NCBI GenBank assembly: GCA_023458755.1 | Contig: JAEWYE010000005.1 | Coordinates: 1 to 51,769 of the forward strand | Reading direction: 5' to 3' | DNA length: 51,769 bases | Source: Bacillota bacterium | Lineage (GTDB): Bacteria > Bacillota > Clostridia > Oscillospirales > Acutalibacteraceae | Shown: positions 1-5,858 of the stretch, piece after piece | How positions within the stretch are numbered: the stretch's first letter is position 1 | Layout: every line of letters starts with the position of its first letter | Program-made: the position numbers and the translations under genes | The notes under the pieces: generated by a model | The model's database searches: none | What the model was told of the DNA's origin: nothing | What the model saw: the letters and a program-made list of their open reading frames with translations, nothing else

Positions 1-43
1 ATACTTGGCTGGTAACGGCCCGGGACAATAGGAAGACGCCAAC
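1..43 (+). rRNA. rrf: 5S ribosomal RNA, 3' end only
   Basis: The first 43 bases match the 3' part of clostridial 5S rRNA: a TACTTGGC-type helix strand, a CCGGGA-type loop region, AATAGGAAGA, and a closing GCCAAC. The rest of the gene lies before the window. A tRNA begins nine bases later, as is usual downstream of rRNA operons. Identification rests on recognising the 5S 3' pattern by eye; the exact 3' end is uncertain by a few bases. Confidence 0.8.
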
Positions 44-51
44 ATGAATAT

Positions 52-127
52 TCCTCAATAGCTCAGCCGGTAGAGCATGCGACTGTTAATCGCAGGGTCG
101 TTGGTTCGAGTCCAACTTGGGGAGCCA
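52..127 (+). tRNA. tRNA-Asn (GTT)
   Basis: A full cloverleaf can be drawn. The acceptor stem TCCTCAA pairs with TTGGGGA (one G-T pair), the anticodon stem is TGCGA/TCGCA with loop CTGTTAA (anticodon GTT, asparagine), the T arm carries GGTTCGAGTCC, and the 3' CCA is encoded. It follows the 5S rRNA tail, so it is probably co-transcribed with the rRNA operon. Confidence 0.95.
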
Positions 128-138
128 GCAATAAAATT

Positions 139-170
139 TGCCGCCGTTATTTTTAGCGGCGGCAGTTTTT
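139..170 (+). terminator. Intrinsic terminator after tRNA-Asn
   Basis: An 11-bp stem (TGCCGCCGTTA with TAGCGGCGGCA, one G-T pair) closes a TTTT loop and is followed by a run of five T. It lies between the two tRNA genes, so the second tRNA may have its own promoter or depend on read-through. Confidence 0.85.
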
Positions 171-185
171 ATATAAAAATTATTC

Positions 186-262
186 GGGCCATTAGCTCAG
201 TTGGTTAGAGCAACCGGCTCATAACCGGTCGGTCCAAGGTTCGAGTCCTTGATGGCCCACCA
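186..262 (+). tRNA. tRNA with CAT anticodon (elongator Met or Ile2)
   Basis: The cloverleaf has acceptor GGGCCAT/ATGGCCC, anticodon stem ACCGG/CCGGT with loop CTCATAA (anticodon CAT), T-loop GTTCGAG and an encoded CCA. The anticodon alone cannot separate elongator tRNA-Met from tRNA-Ile2, whose C34 is changed to lysidine by TilS (encoded at 11980-13401). The ACCGGCTCATAACCGGT anticodon arm resembles clostridial elongator Met genes, which I favour slightly. Confidence 0.9.
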
Positions 263-266
263 TTAT

Positions 267-309
267 AAAATGCATGTTTATTGATTCTTTCAGTAAACAT
301 GCATTTTTT
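267..309 (+). terminator. Intrinsic terminator after tRNA-CAT
   Basis: An 11-bp perfect stem (ATGCATGTTTA with TAAACATGCAT) and a 13-nt loop are followed by six T. It closes the rRNA/tRNA unit. Confidence 0.85.
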
Positions 310-463
310 ATTATCTGTGAATACTTGCTACTCTGTCTCATGATAATTTGAATAAATAAATTTTGGAGAAGTTTATTCTCATAGGATGTTTTTACAAAGA
401 AATTAAATAAATTGAATGTTATTATATACAATATATCAGAAAATATTTATTTCCGCTTCTTTG

Positions 464-494
464 TTGTTGTGTTTTCAGTAAAATATGGTATAAT
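464..494 (+). promoter_or_regulatory. Sigma-A-type promoter for the GLUG-repeat protein
   Basis: A TATAAT -10 box lies at 489-494 with an extended TGG just upstream. The -35 is weak: TTGTTG at 464-469 with a 19-bp spacer, or TTGTGT at 467-472 with 16 bp. It is placed about 45 bp before the chosen start codon. Confidence 0.6.
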
Positions 495-538
495 TTGGAT
501 AATGTAAAAAAATAGAAATCATGAGAGAAGAGGATGAA

Positions 539-2359
539 ATGCTTCGTCGAACAGTTAAAACCATTGTGTCGGTTAGTATGGCAATTCTGATGGTTACCTT
601 CGTAACCCCTTTCGTTTTTGCGGATTCTTGGTCAAATCATACGGACAGTGGGTTCTCCGGTGGTTCAGGAACGGTATCCGACCCCTATCAGATAGCGAAT
701 GCACAACAGTTGGCTTTATTATCAAAAAAAGTAAATGAGGCAAATCGTACCGCGCCCGTGACGGATAACTTTATTCTTACACAAGACATCCATTTGACAG
801 GCAATGACTGGGAACCAATAGGCACACTTCAAGGCCAATATTCATATTTCAATGGTGTATTTGATGGTAACGGAAAAAAAATTGACGGTCTGACGATCGG
901 AACACAAACCAAGCCAAGTAATACTTATGGCGAGGTCGGTTTGTTCGGCGATGTTGGGGAGAAAGCAATAATAAAAAATATTAATCTATCAGTTACGATC
1001 TATAGTTCACAGGATTCAAGCTTCATTGGCGGGTTAGCCGGCAGAAATCGAGGGTATATTATCAACTGCCATGTTGACGGGATTGTTTCTGACCCCAGTA
1101 TTTATGTTGATGTTTTTGATGTCGGAGGCCTTGTTGGTATTAATAACGGGTCTATTGATACAAGTGACTCATCTGCAACAGTATCCGGAGGGAATAGTGA
1201 TTTTCTTTCGATCGGTGGTCTTGCAGGAACTTCTTCTCCGTATTACAATGGGTCATCTCACCCGCCCATAATTACAAACTGCCGTGCAAGTGGAAATGTT
1301 ACCGGTGGTAAGGGTGCGACTGTTGGCGGTTTGCTTGGCGATGACATCAACTCGAATATTGCTGATTGCTATTCAACTGGAAGTGCTACTGGAAATCAGG
1401 GAATTGTTGGTGGATTAATTGGCTATATTGGTACTATAGCGGCATCTAATCTTGTTGATATAAATCGATGCCATGCAACCGGCAACGTTATCGATGCAAA
1501 TATGCAAAGCGGCTCTAACATTATATTTGCCGGAGGTTTTGTCGGTGAAGCAACTTACTGTACAATAACAAACAGTTTTGCAACCGGGAATGTGTCTGTA
1601 AATACCGACCCCGCTCATTCCCCTGCAAATTCGTCTGCGGGAGGTTTTGCCGCACGTACAGATGCTCATATTTATAACAGTTATGCGACCGGCAACGTGA
1701 CAGGGGGAAAAAATGTAGATCTTGCTGGCTTTATTACAGATGTAGATAATGCATATTATAAGGGCAATTTTATTATTAAAAATTGCTTCGCTTACGGCGA
1801 TGTTCTTAGCTATGGCGATACAACTTCCTCAGAACAAGTAGCGGGTTTTTCAGTTACTGATACGTGGAATTCAATTGAAAATTGCTATTGGAATCAATCC
1901 GCGCAGCAAACTTATAAAAGTCAGCCGGTTTTGAATAAGGTTGGTGGCCCTTCCACTTCTCATATTGCTGCGAAAACAGACAGTGAAATAAAGAGCACAG
2001 CATTTTTGGAACTTTTAAACTCTAGCCGCGCCGGGCAGACAGACTGGCTCCCTTGGAATTTAGGAAGCGATCACAACAATTTGCCATATCTGCAGTTAGT
2101 AAATCCAGTGCCTAATCCCGCTCCAGCCTCGAGCCAGACCCCAGCCCCGTCAAAAAATTCATCGACAGTTTCTACTTCGGTGCCAACTGCGTCTCCTACA
2201 ACAAATTCCATACCGCAAAGTACGGTTTCAAACCCTCAAACTGGAAATACAAATCAGGTTATTACTCTTGAAATAGGTATTGCTGTTTTTCTATCTCTTG
2301 CTGTTTCTTTTGTATTGTTAAAAAATAAAAAATATAATCAAGCTTTCATAAAAAAATAG
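539..2359 (+). CDS. GLUG-repeat surface protein with signal peptide and sortase-type C terminus
   Basis: A predicted 606-residue exported protein. It starts with a basic, hydrophobic signal peptide (MLRRTVKTIV..., cleavage probably after FVFA). The body is Gly/Asn-rich with many GGLxG repeats (for example GGLAGRNRG, GGLVGINNG, GGLLGDD, GGLIGY), typical of GLUG-motif beta-helical surface proteins and adhesins. A Pro/Ser/Thr linker follows, then NPQTG, a hydrophobic segment and a positively charged tail, which together look like a cell-wall sorting signal. The in-frame ATG at 521 has no Shine-Dalgarno, while the ATG at 539 has AGAGG seven bases upstream, so I chose 539. No sortase gene lies in the window. 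Ligand unknown. Confidence 0.85.
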   Translation: MLRRTVKTIVSVSMAILMVTFVTPFVFADSWSNHTDSGFSGGSGTVSDPYQIANAQQLALLSKKVNEANRTAPVTDNFILTQDIHLTGNDWEPIGTLQGQYSYFNGVFDGNGKKIDGLTIGTQTKPSNTYGEVGLFGDVGEKAIIKNINLSVTIYSSQDSSFIGGLAGRNRGYIINCHVDGIVSDPSIYVDVFDVGGLVGINNGSIDTSDSSATVSGGNSDFLSIGGLAGTSSPYYNGSSHPPIITNCRASGNVTGGKGATVGGLLGDDINSNIADCYSTGSATGNQGIVGGLIGYIGTIAASNLVDINRCHATGNVIDANMQSGSNIIFAGGFVGEATYCTITNSFATGNVSVNTDPAHSPANSSAGGFAARTDAHIYNSYATGNVTGGKNVDLAGFITDVDNAYYKGNFIIKNCFAYGDVLSYGDTTSSEQVAGFSVTDTWNSIENCYWNQSAQQTYKSQPVLNKVGGPSTSHIAAKTDSEIKSTAFLELLNSSRAGQTDWLPWNLGSDHNNLPYLQLVNPVPNPAPASSQTPAPSKNSSTVSTSVPTASPTTNSIPQSTVSNPQTGNTNQVITLEIGIAVFLSLAVSFVLLKNKKYNQAFIKK

Positions 2360-2385
2360 AATTTCGTTCCTCTGACTGTCAAGCT

Positions 2386-2423
2386 AAGGGCAAAATACCA
2401 GATTTCGGTATTTTGCCCTTTTT
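2386..2423 (+). terminator. Intrinsic terminator after the surface protein
   Basis: A perfect 12-bp stem GGGCAAAATACC/GGTATTTTGCCC with a 7-nt loop is followed by five T. Confidence 0.9.
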
Positions 2424-2579
2424 ATATTTTTAACGAATCAAATAGCATCATAGTCGGAAATTTTAGGATTTGTTGTATTTTCTTTTGGAAATGGAGATGA
2501 TAAGTAATGCTGATTTCAAAAAGAGATAAGTTATATATTTTGTCTCTAATAGAAATTAGTACGAGAAAGGAGGATGAAT

Positions 2580-2873
2580 GTGAAAAGAAGAAAATTATTT
2601 CTATTAATGGCATTATTTATTTTGATAATATTTACTTTTGCTGGCTGCCGCAAATTAGGTTCTGATGTTAACAGCACAGTATCTGAGGCAGTTTCAAAAG
2701 CAGAATCTGCTGGCCAATCGATTCAGAGTGCCGTTTCTGGTGCTATATCCGGAACGCAGTCGGCAGTGTCGGGTGCGGTATCCGGTGCGCAATCAGCGGT
2801 GTCCGGCGCTGTATCCGGCGCTCAGTCGGCAGTATCCGGTGTTGTATCTGGTGTTCAATCAAAGGCTTCCTAA
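2580..2873 (+). CDS. Small lipoprotein with four 11-residue repeats
   Basis: A 97-residue predicted lipoprotein. A short basic N terminus and hydrophobic stretch lead to a lipobox (FAGC), so the mature protein would be lipid-anchored at Cys-23. The C-terminal half consists of four near-identical 11-residue units of the form SAVSGAxSGxQ, a low-complexity Ser/Ala/Val/Gly pattern. The start is GTG at 2580, because AAAGGAGG ends at 2573 and would abut the in-frame ATG at 2574 with no spacing. No family is recognised. It has its own terminator. Function unknown; a cell-envelope role is inferred only from the lipobox. Confidence 0.75.
   Translation: MKRRKLFLLMALFILIIFTFAGCRKLGSDVNSTVSEAVSKAESAGQSIQSAVSGAISGTQSAVSGAVSGAQSAVSGAVSGAQSAVSGVVSGVQSKAS
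2727..2858 (+). repeat. Four tandem 33-bp repeats inside the lipoprotein gene
   Basis: 132 bp equals four 33-bp units, each encoding SAVSGAxSGxQ-like sequence. The units differ at many third positions, so the array is not freshly amplified, although copy-number change by slippage is possible. Confidence 0.85.
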
Positions 2874-2879
2874 ATTTGC

Positions 2880-2920
2880 AACCCTCTCAACCAATAAAGG
2901 CTTGAGAGGGTTTGTCTTCT
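2880..2920 (+). terminator. Stem-loop terminator after the lipoprotein
   Basis: ACCCTCTCAA pairs with TTGAGAGGGT (10 bp, 11-nt loop). The T-rich tail (TTTGTCTTCTTGCTTT) is interrupted, so efficiency is uncertain. Confidence 0.7.
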
Positions 2921-2996
2921 TGCTTTGTCATGTAAACGGTTTGAAAGAAACGGTCAAATAAAATTATTGAAAAGCGTATATCTTTCTGTGAAAATA

Positions 2997-3005
2997 TGGT
3001 ATACT
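2997..3005 (+). promoter_or_regulatory. Extended -10 promoter for the 35-residue peptide
   Basis: TGG-TATACT forms an extended -10 element with no good -35 at standard spacing. Its position about 20 bp before the start codon gives a very short leader containing only the Shine-Dalgarno. Confidence 0.5.
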
Positions 3006-3025
3006 GACTTTTGAGGTGATTTAAA

Positions 3026-3133
3026 TTGAAAAGAGGACTTTCAATTGCCGCGTTTGTACTTGGCGCAGTTATCGCATTATGTGGTGCCGCAGTTACGGTA
3101 TTAAGTACGATCAGCTTGGATACGCCGGATTAA
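3026..3133 (+). CDS. 35-residue single-pass membrane peptide
   Basis: A short open frame begins with TTG at 3026, preceded at good spacing by GAGGTGAT. It encodes a basic N terminus (MKRGLS), one hydrophobic helix of about 22 residues rich in Ala/Val/Leu, and a short acidic tail ending DTPD. It has its own extended -10 promoter and a strong terminator, so it appears to be an independent gene. No family is recognised. It could be a small membrane regulator; a type I toxin is less likely because no antisense RNA promoter was seen. Gene status is inferred from signals rather than homology. Confidence 0.6.
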   Translation: MKRGLSIAAFVLGAVIALCGAAVTVLSTISLDTPD

Positions 3134-3151
3134 TCATGATAATGCGATACG

Positions 3152-3199
3152 AAAAACTCCCGATATGACGGTTAAAAGCCATATCGGGAGTTTATTTTT
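3152..3199. terminator. Bidirectional terminator between the small peptide and nifU
   Basis: A 14-bp perfect stem (AAACTCCCGATATG/CATATCGGGAGTTT) has T-rich tails on both strands. It can end the plus-strand peptide mRNA and the convergent minus-strand nifS-nifU mRNA. Confidence 0.9.
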
Positions 3200-3216
3200 G
3201 TCAGAATTAACTTAGT

Positions 3217-3648
3217 TTAGATATCACAAGCACAGGATTCGCATTCCGGAATCTCGCCGACAATCGGTGTAGGATCAATGCCCTTGTTCTTGTAGTAATC
3301 TGAAACAGCCGCTTTAATTGCCTGCTCCGCAAGAACCGAGCAGTGAATCTTTACAGCCGGAAGGCCATCTAAAGCTTCCATAACCGCTTTGTTGGTCAAT
3401 TTCAGCGCGTCCTCAATCTTTTTACCCTTAATCAGTTCAGTTGCCATCGAGCTGGTCGCGATTGCGGCACCGCAGCCGAATGTTTTAAATTTTACATCGG
3501 TAATTGTGTCACCGTCTACTTTAATGTACATTCTCATAATATCGCCGCATTTTGGATTACCTACTTCGCCGACGCCGTCGGCATTTTCAATTTCACCAAC
3601 ATTGCGGGGGTTTGAAAAGTGATCCATTACCTTTTCACTGTATGCCAT
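3217..3648 (-). CDS. nifU: Fe-S cluster assembly scaffold protein, NifU/IscU-like
   Basis: A 143-residue protein of the IscU/NifU N-terminal family, on which [2Fe-2S]/[4Fe-4S] clusters are built before transfer to apoproteins. The three conserved scaffold cysteines are visible in NPKCGD, TFGCGAA and KIHCSVL. The C terminus adds a Cys-rich tail (PECESCACDI) common in clostridial members. The ATG has GAGGTAA about 8 bases upstream. It lies 29 bp after the cysteine desulfurase that would donate sulfur, so the two form one operon. Fe-S demand here is high, given the hydrogenase and radical SAM proteins encoded further along. Confidence 0.93.
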   Translation of the reverse strand: MAYSEKVMDHFSNPRNVGEIENADGVGEVGNPKCGDIMRMYIKVDGDTITDVKFKTFGCGAAIATSSMATELIKGKKIEDALKLTNKAVMEALDGLPAVKIHCSVLAEQAIKAAVSDYYKNKGIDPTPIVGEIPECESCACDI

Positions 3649-3677
3649 AGTAAATTACCTCACTTTAATTTTAAATT

Positions 3678-4865
3678 TTAGTATTTCTTTTGTCCGCTGA
3701 TGATTTCTTCCCACAGTGGAGACATTTCTCTCAGGCGGGTTACAATAGGCGGAATAATTTCGAGTAAATAATCAATGTCTTCCTCTGTGTTTTGGTCGCC
3801 AAAAGAAAGACGGAGGGAGCCGTGCGCGATTTCATGCGGAAGACCGATTGCAAGCAGCACATGGCTTGGGTCGAGTGAGCCGGAGGTGCAGGCGGAGCCG
3901 GAAGAAGCGCATACGCCCTTTAAATCCAGCATTAGCAGCAGGGATTCGCCTTCAATACCTTCAAAGCACATATTCACGTTGCCGGGCAGACGATGCACAC
4001 GGTCGCCGTTGATGTGGGAACGGTCAATTTTAAGAAGATTGTCAATCAGCCTGTCCCGCATAGCGGATAGTCGTTTTGCGCGCTCGTCGATTGTCGCCGT
4101 AGCTTCCTTGATTGCCACGCTGAGACCGACAACACCGGCAACATTTTCGGTACCGGCTCTGCGTCCGCGTTCCTGTGCGCCGCCGTCAATCAGGTTCGGA
4201 ATTTTGATACCCTTGCGGATATACAGAAGGCCGATTCCTTTTGGACCGTGCAGCTTGTGACCGGAAAGAGAAAGCATATCAATGTTTTGTTCTTTTACGT
4301 GAATCGGAACATTCCCGACTGCCTGTACCGCATCCGTATGGAATAATACGCCGTGCTTTTTGCAAATGGCCGCCAGTTCTGGAATCGGCTGAATGGTGCC
4401 GATTTCGTTATTTGCGTACATAATGGTAACAAGTGCCGTATCCTCACGGATTGCGGCTTCCAGTTCCTCCGGACGAACCAGACCGTCTTCATGCACATCC
4501 AAATACGTAATCTCAAAGCCCTCTTTTTCCAAAGTATCCATGCTGTGCAGTACGGCATGATGTTCAAACTTTGAGGTAATTAGATGTTTTTTGCCGCGCT
4601 TTGCCTGTTCATGCGCTGTTCCTTTAATGGCCCAGTTATCGGCTTCGCTGCCGCCGGAAGTAAAGAATATTTCATTTGGTTCCGCACCCAGGCACTGTGC
4701 TATGGTTTCACGTGCTAGCTCCAAAGGTCTTTTCGCGTCACGTCCAACCGAGTAAATACTGGATGGGTTGCCATAGTATTGCGTATAATATGGAAGCATG
4801 GCGTCCAGTACAGATTTTGATACCGGAGTAGTCGCTGAGTTATCCGCATAAATAAAACGATTCAC
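3678..4865 (-). CDS. nifS: Cysteine desulfurase, NifS/IscS family
   Basis: A 395-residue PLP-dependent class V aminotransferase-fold enzyme that takes sulfur from L-cysteine, leaving alanine, and passes a persulfide to the scaffold. Visible landmarks are the N-terminal YADNSATTPVS, the PLP lysine in LSGHKLHGPKG, and the mobile active-site cysteine in SSGSACTSGSLDPSHV. Length matches the family. The start ATG at 4865 has AAAGGATGAT upstream. nifU follows in the same direction. No IscR-type repressor gene is adjacent. Confidence 0.95.
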   Translation of the reverse strand: MNRFIYADNSATTPVSKSVLDAMLPYYTQYYGNPSSIYSVGRDAKRPLELARETIAQCLGAEPNEIFFTSGGSEADNWAIKGTAHEQAKRGKKHLITSKFEHHAVLHSMDTLEKEGFEITYLDVHEDGLVRPEELEAAIREDTALVTIMYANNEIGTIQPIPELAAICKKHGVLFHTDAVQAVGNVPIHVKEQNIDMLSLSGHKLHGPKGIGLLYIRKGIKIPNLIDGGAQERGRRAGTENVAGVVGLSVAIKEATATIDERAKRLSAMRDRLIDNLLKIDRSHINGDRVHRLPGNVNMCFEGIEGESLLLMLDLKGVCASSGSACTSGSLDPSHVLLAIGLPHEIAHGSLRLSFGDQNTEEDIDYLLEIIPPIVTRLREMSPLWEEIISGQKKY

Positions 4866-4943
4866 TGATAATCATCCTTTCGCTGTAGGTACTTTTCATT
4901 TTTTATTGCTGCATTATCTTGTAAGTATTTTATCAACGTCTAT

Positions 4944-4972
4944 AATATACACCATTTTAGTATAGTATGCAA
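4944..4972 (-). promoter_or_regulatory. Promoter of nifS-nifU
   Basis: On the minus strand, TTGCAT (4972-4967) and TATATT (4949-4944) are separated by exactly 17 bp, about 80 bp before the nifS start. No clear IscR- or Fur-like operator was recognised. Confidence 0.6.
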
Positions 4973-4989
4973 CACTTAAGTTAAAAATA

Positions 4990-5433
4990 TCACAAATTTT
5001 TTGCTTTTTCCGCTCCAGCTACCGCAAGACGGTCACAGCGCTCGTTTTCCGGGTGCCCGGCATGTCCCTTTACCCATGCGATGGTTACCTTATGTTTTTC
5101 TAAAAGACCGAGCAGTTCCTCCCATAAATCCGCATTTAACGCCGGTTTTTTGTCGCCCTTGCGCCAGCCGTTTTGCTTCCATGCTTTGGCCCAGCCTTTT
5201 GAAATGGAATTGCAGACATATTGCGAATCGCTGTAAAGAGTGACCTCACAGGGCTCTTTTAACAGCTTGAAGGATTCAATTACTGCGCTCAGCTCCATGC
5301 GGTTGTTGGTCGTTTCGCGCTCACCTCCGCTGATTTCTTTTTCAACGCCGTTATAACGCAGAATAGCGCCCCAGCCGCCCGGCCCTGGATTTCCCTGACA
5401 GGCACCGTCTGTAAAAATTTGAACTTGTTTCAT
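4990..5433 (-). CDS. rnhA: Ribonuclease HI
   Basis: A 147-residue RNase H type 1 that cuts the RNA strand of RNA-DNA hybrids (R-loops, primers). The catalytic acidic residues are in place: Asp in FTDGAC, Glu in NRMELSA, Asp in YSDSQYV and Asp in ERCDRLA. The basic handle KAWKQNGWRKGDKK is also present. The frame extends upstream to a GTG at 5469, but the family start is MKQVQIFTDG, encoded by ATG at 5433. Its Shine-Dalgarno (GGAA) is weak. It is transcribed toward nifS with 124 bp between, and nifS has its own promoter. Confidence 0.93.
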   Translation of the reverse strand: MKQVQIFTDGACQGNPGPGGWGAILRYNGVEKEISGGERETTNNRMELSAVIESFKLLKEPCEVTLYSDSQYVCNSISKGWAKAWKQNGWRKGDKKPALNADLWEELLGLLEKHKVTIAWVKGHAGHPENERCDRLAVAGAEKAKNL

Positions 5434-5625
5434 ACTGCTGTTTCCGTTCGGCCGCTGCCGTTGCGGCACACCGAGAAAAAGACTGCCGTCGGCGGGATTG
5501 GGCAGACTTTAGAATTCGTATTCATTATAGCAATTCTATTTTTATACTTCAATATTATTTGGATGTTTAGAATCGAAAATGCTGCAAATAATATTTGTAT
5601 GGTGAATAATTGCTTCTTCCACTAC

Positions 5626-5654
5626 TTGACAGTCACGACGAATCCATGTAAAAT
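5626..5654 (+). promoter_or_regulatory. Strong sigma-A promoter for RNase J
   Basis: TTGACA at 5626-5631 and TAAAAT at 5649-5654 have a 17-bp spacer. This predicts a leader of about 200 nt before the GTG at 5859. The rest of the gap 5434-5858 holds no gene I can support. Confidence 0.75.
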
Positions 5655-5786
5655 GAAATTATATTTATGTTTGGATTGAATGAACTTGTTTTGAGTTTGT
5701 TTTTATAGAAATAAGATATGTTCGGTCAAAATTGCATTGAAACACGATATGAAAACAGAAATGTGACCGTGAACAGCAGTATGTTT

Positions 5787-5819
5787 AAGCCCGCTTTGCA
5801 CCGTTTGCACAGCGGGCTT
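5787..5819 (+). other. Stem-loop in the RNase J mRNA leader
   Basis: AAGCCCGCT pairs with AGCGGGCTT, and an inner TGCA/TGCA pair extends the helix past one mismatch to a 5-nt loop. It ends 39 bases before the start codon and lacks a T tract, so it is probably an mRNA structure rather than a terminator. Confidence 0.65.
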
Positions 5820-5858
5820 GTAATGGTTGCATTTTCATGAAACAATGGAGGTTATTTC

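Noticed and set aside
219..431. 70-codon minus-strand frame ending in GLEPWTDRL
   Set aside because: Its end is the antisense of the tRNA-CAT gene and its terminator. This peptide ending is a well-known artefact of tRNA regions.
2727..2858. Tandem 33-bp units as a possible CRISPR array
   Set aside because: The units are contiguous and in frame inside a gene, with no spacers; no CRISPR-like direct repeats were seen anywhere in the window.
2665..2961. 98-codon plus-strand frame overlapping the lipoprotein
   Set aside because: It is the alternative frame of the 33-bp repeats and runs through the terminator; the lipoprotein frame has lipobox and ribosome site.
5419..5679. 86-codon plus-strand frame upstream of RNase J
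   Set aside because: It overlaps rnhA and the RNase J promoter, has no Shine-Dalgarno and no recognisable features.
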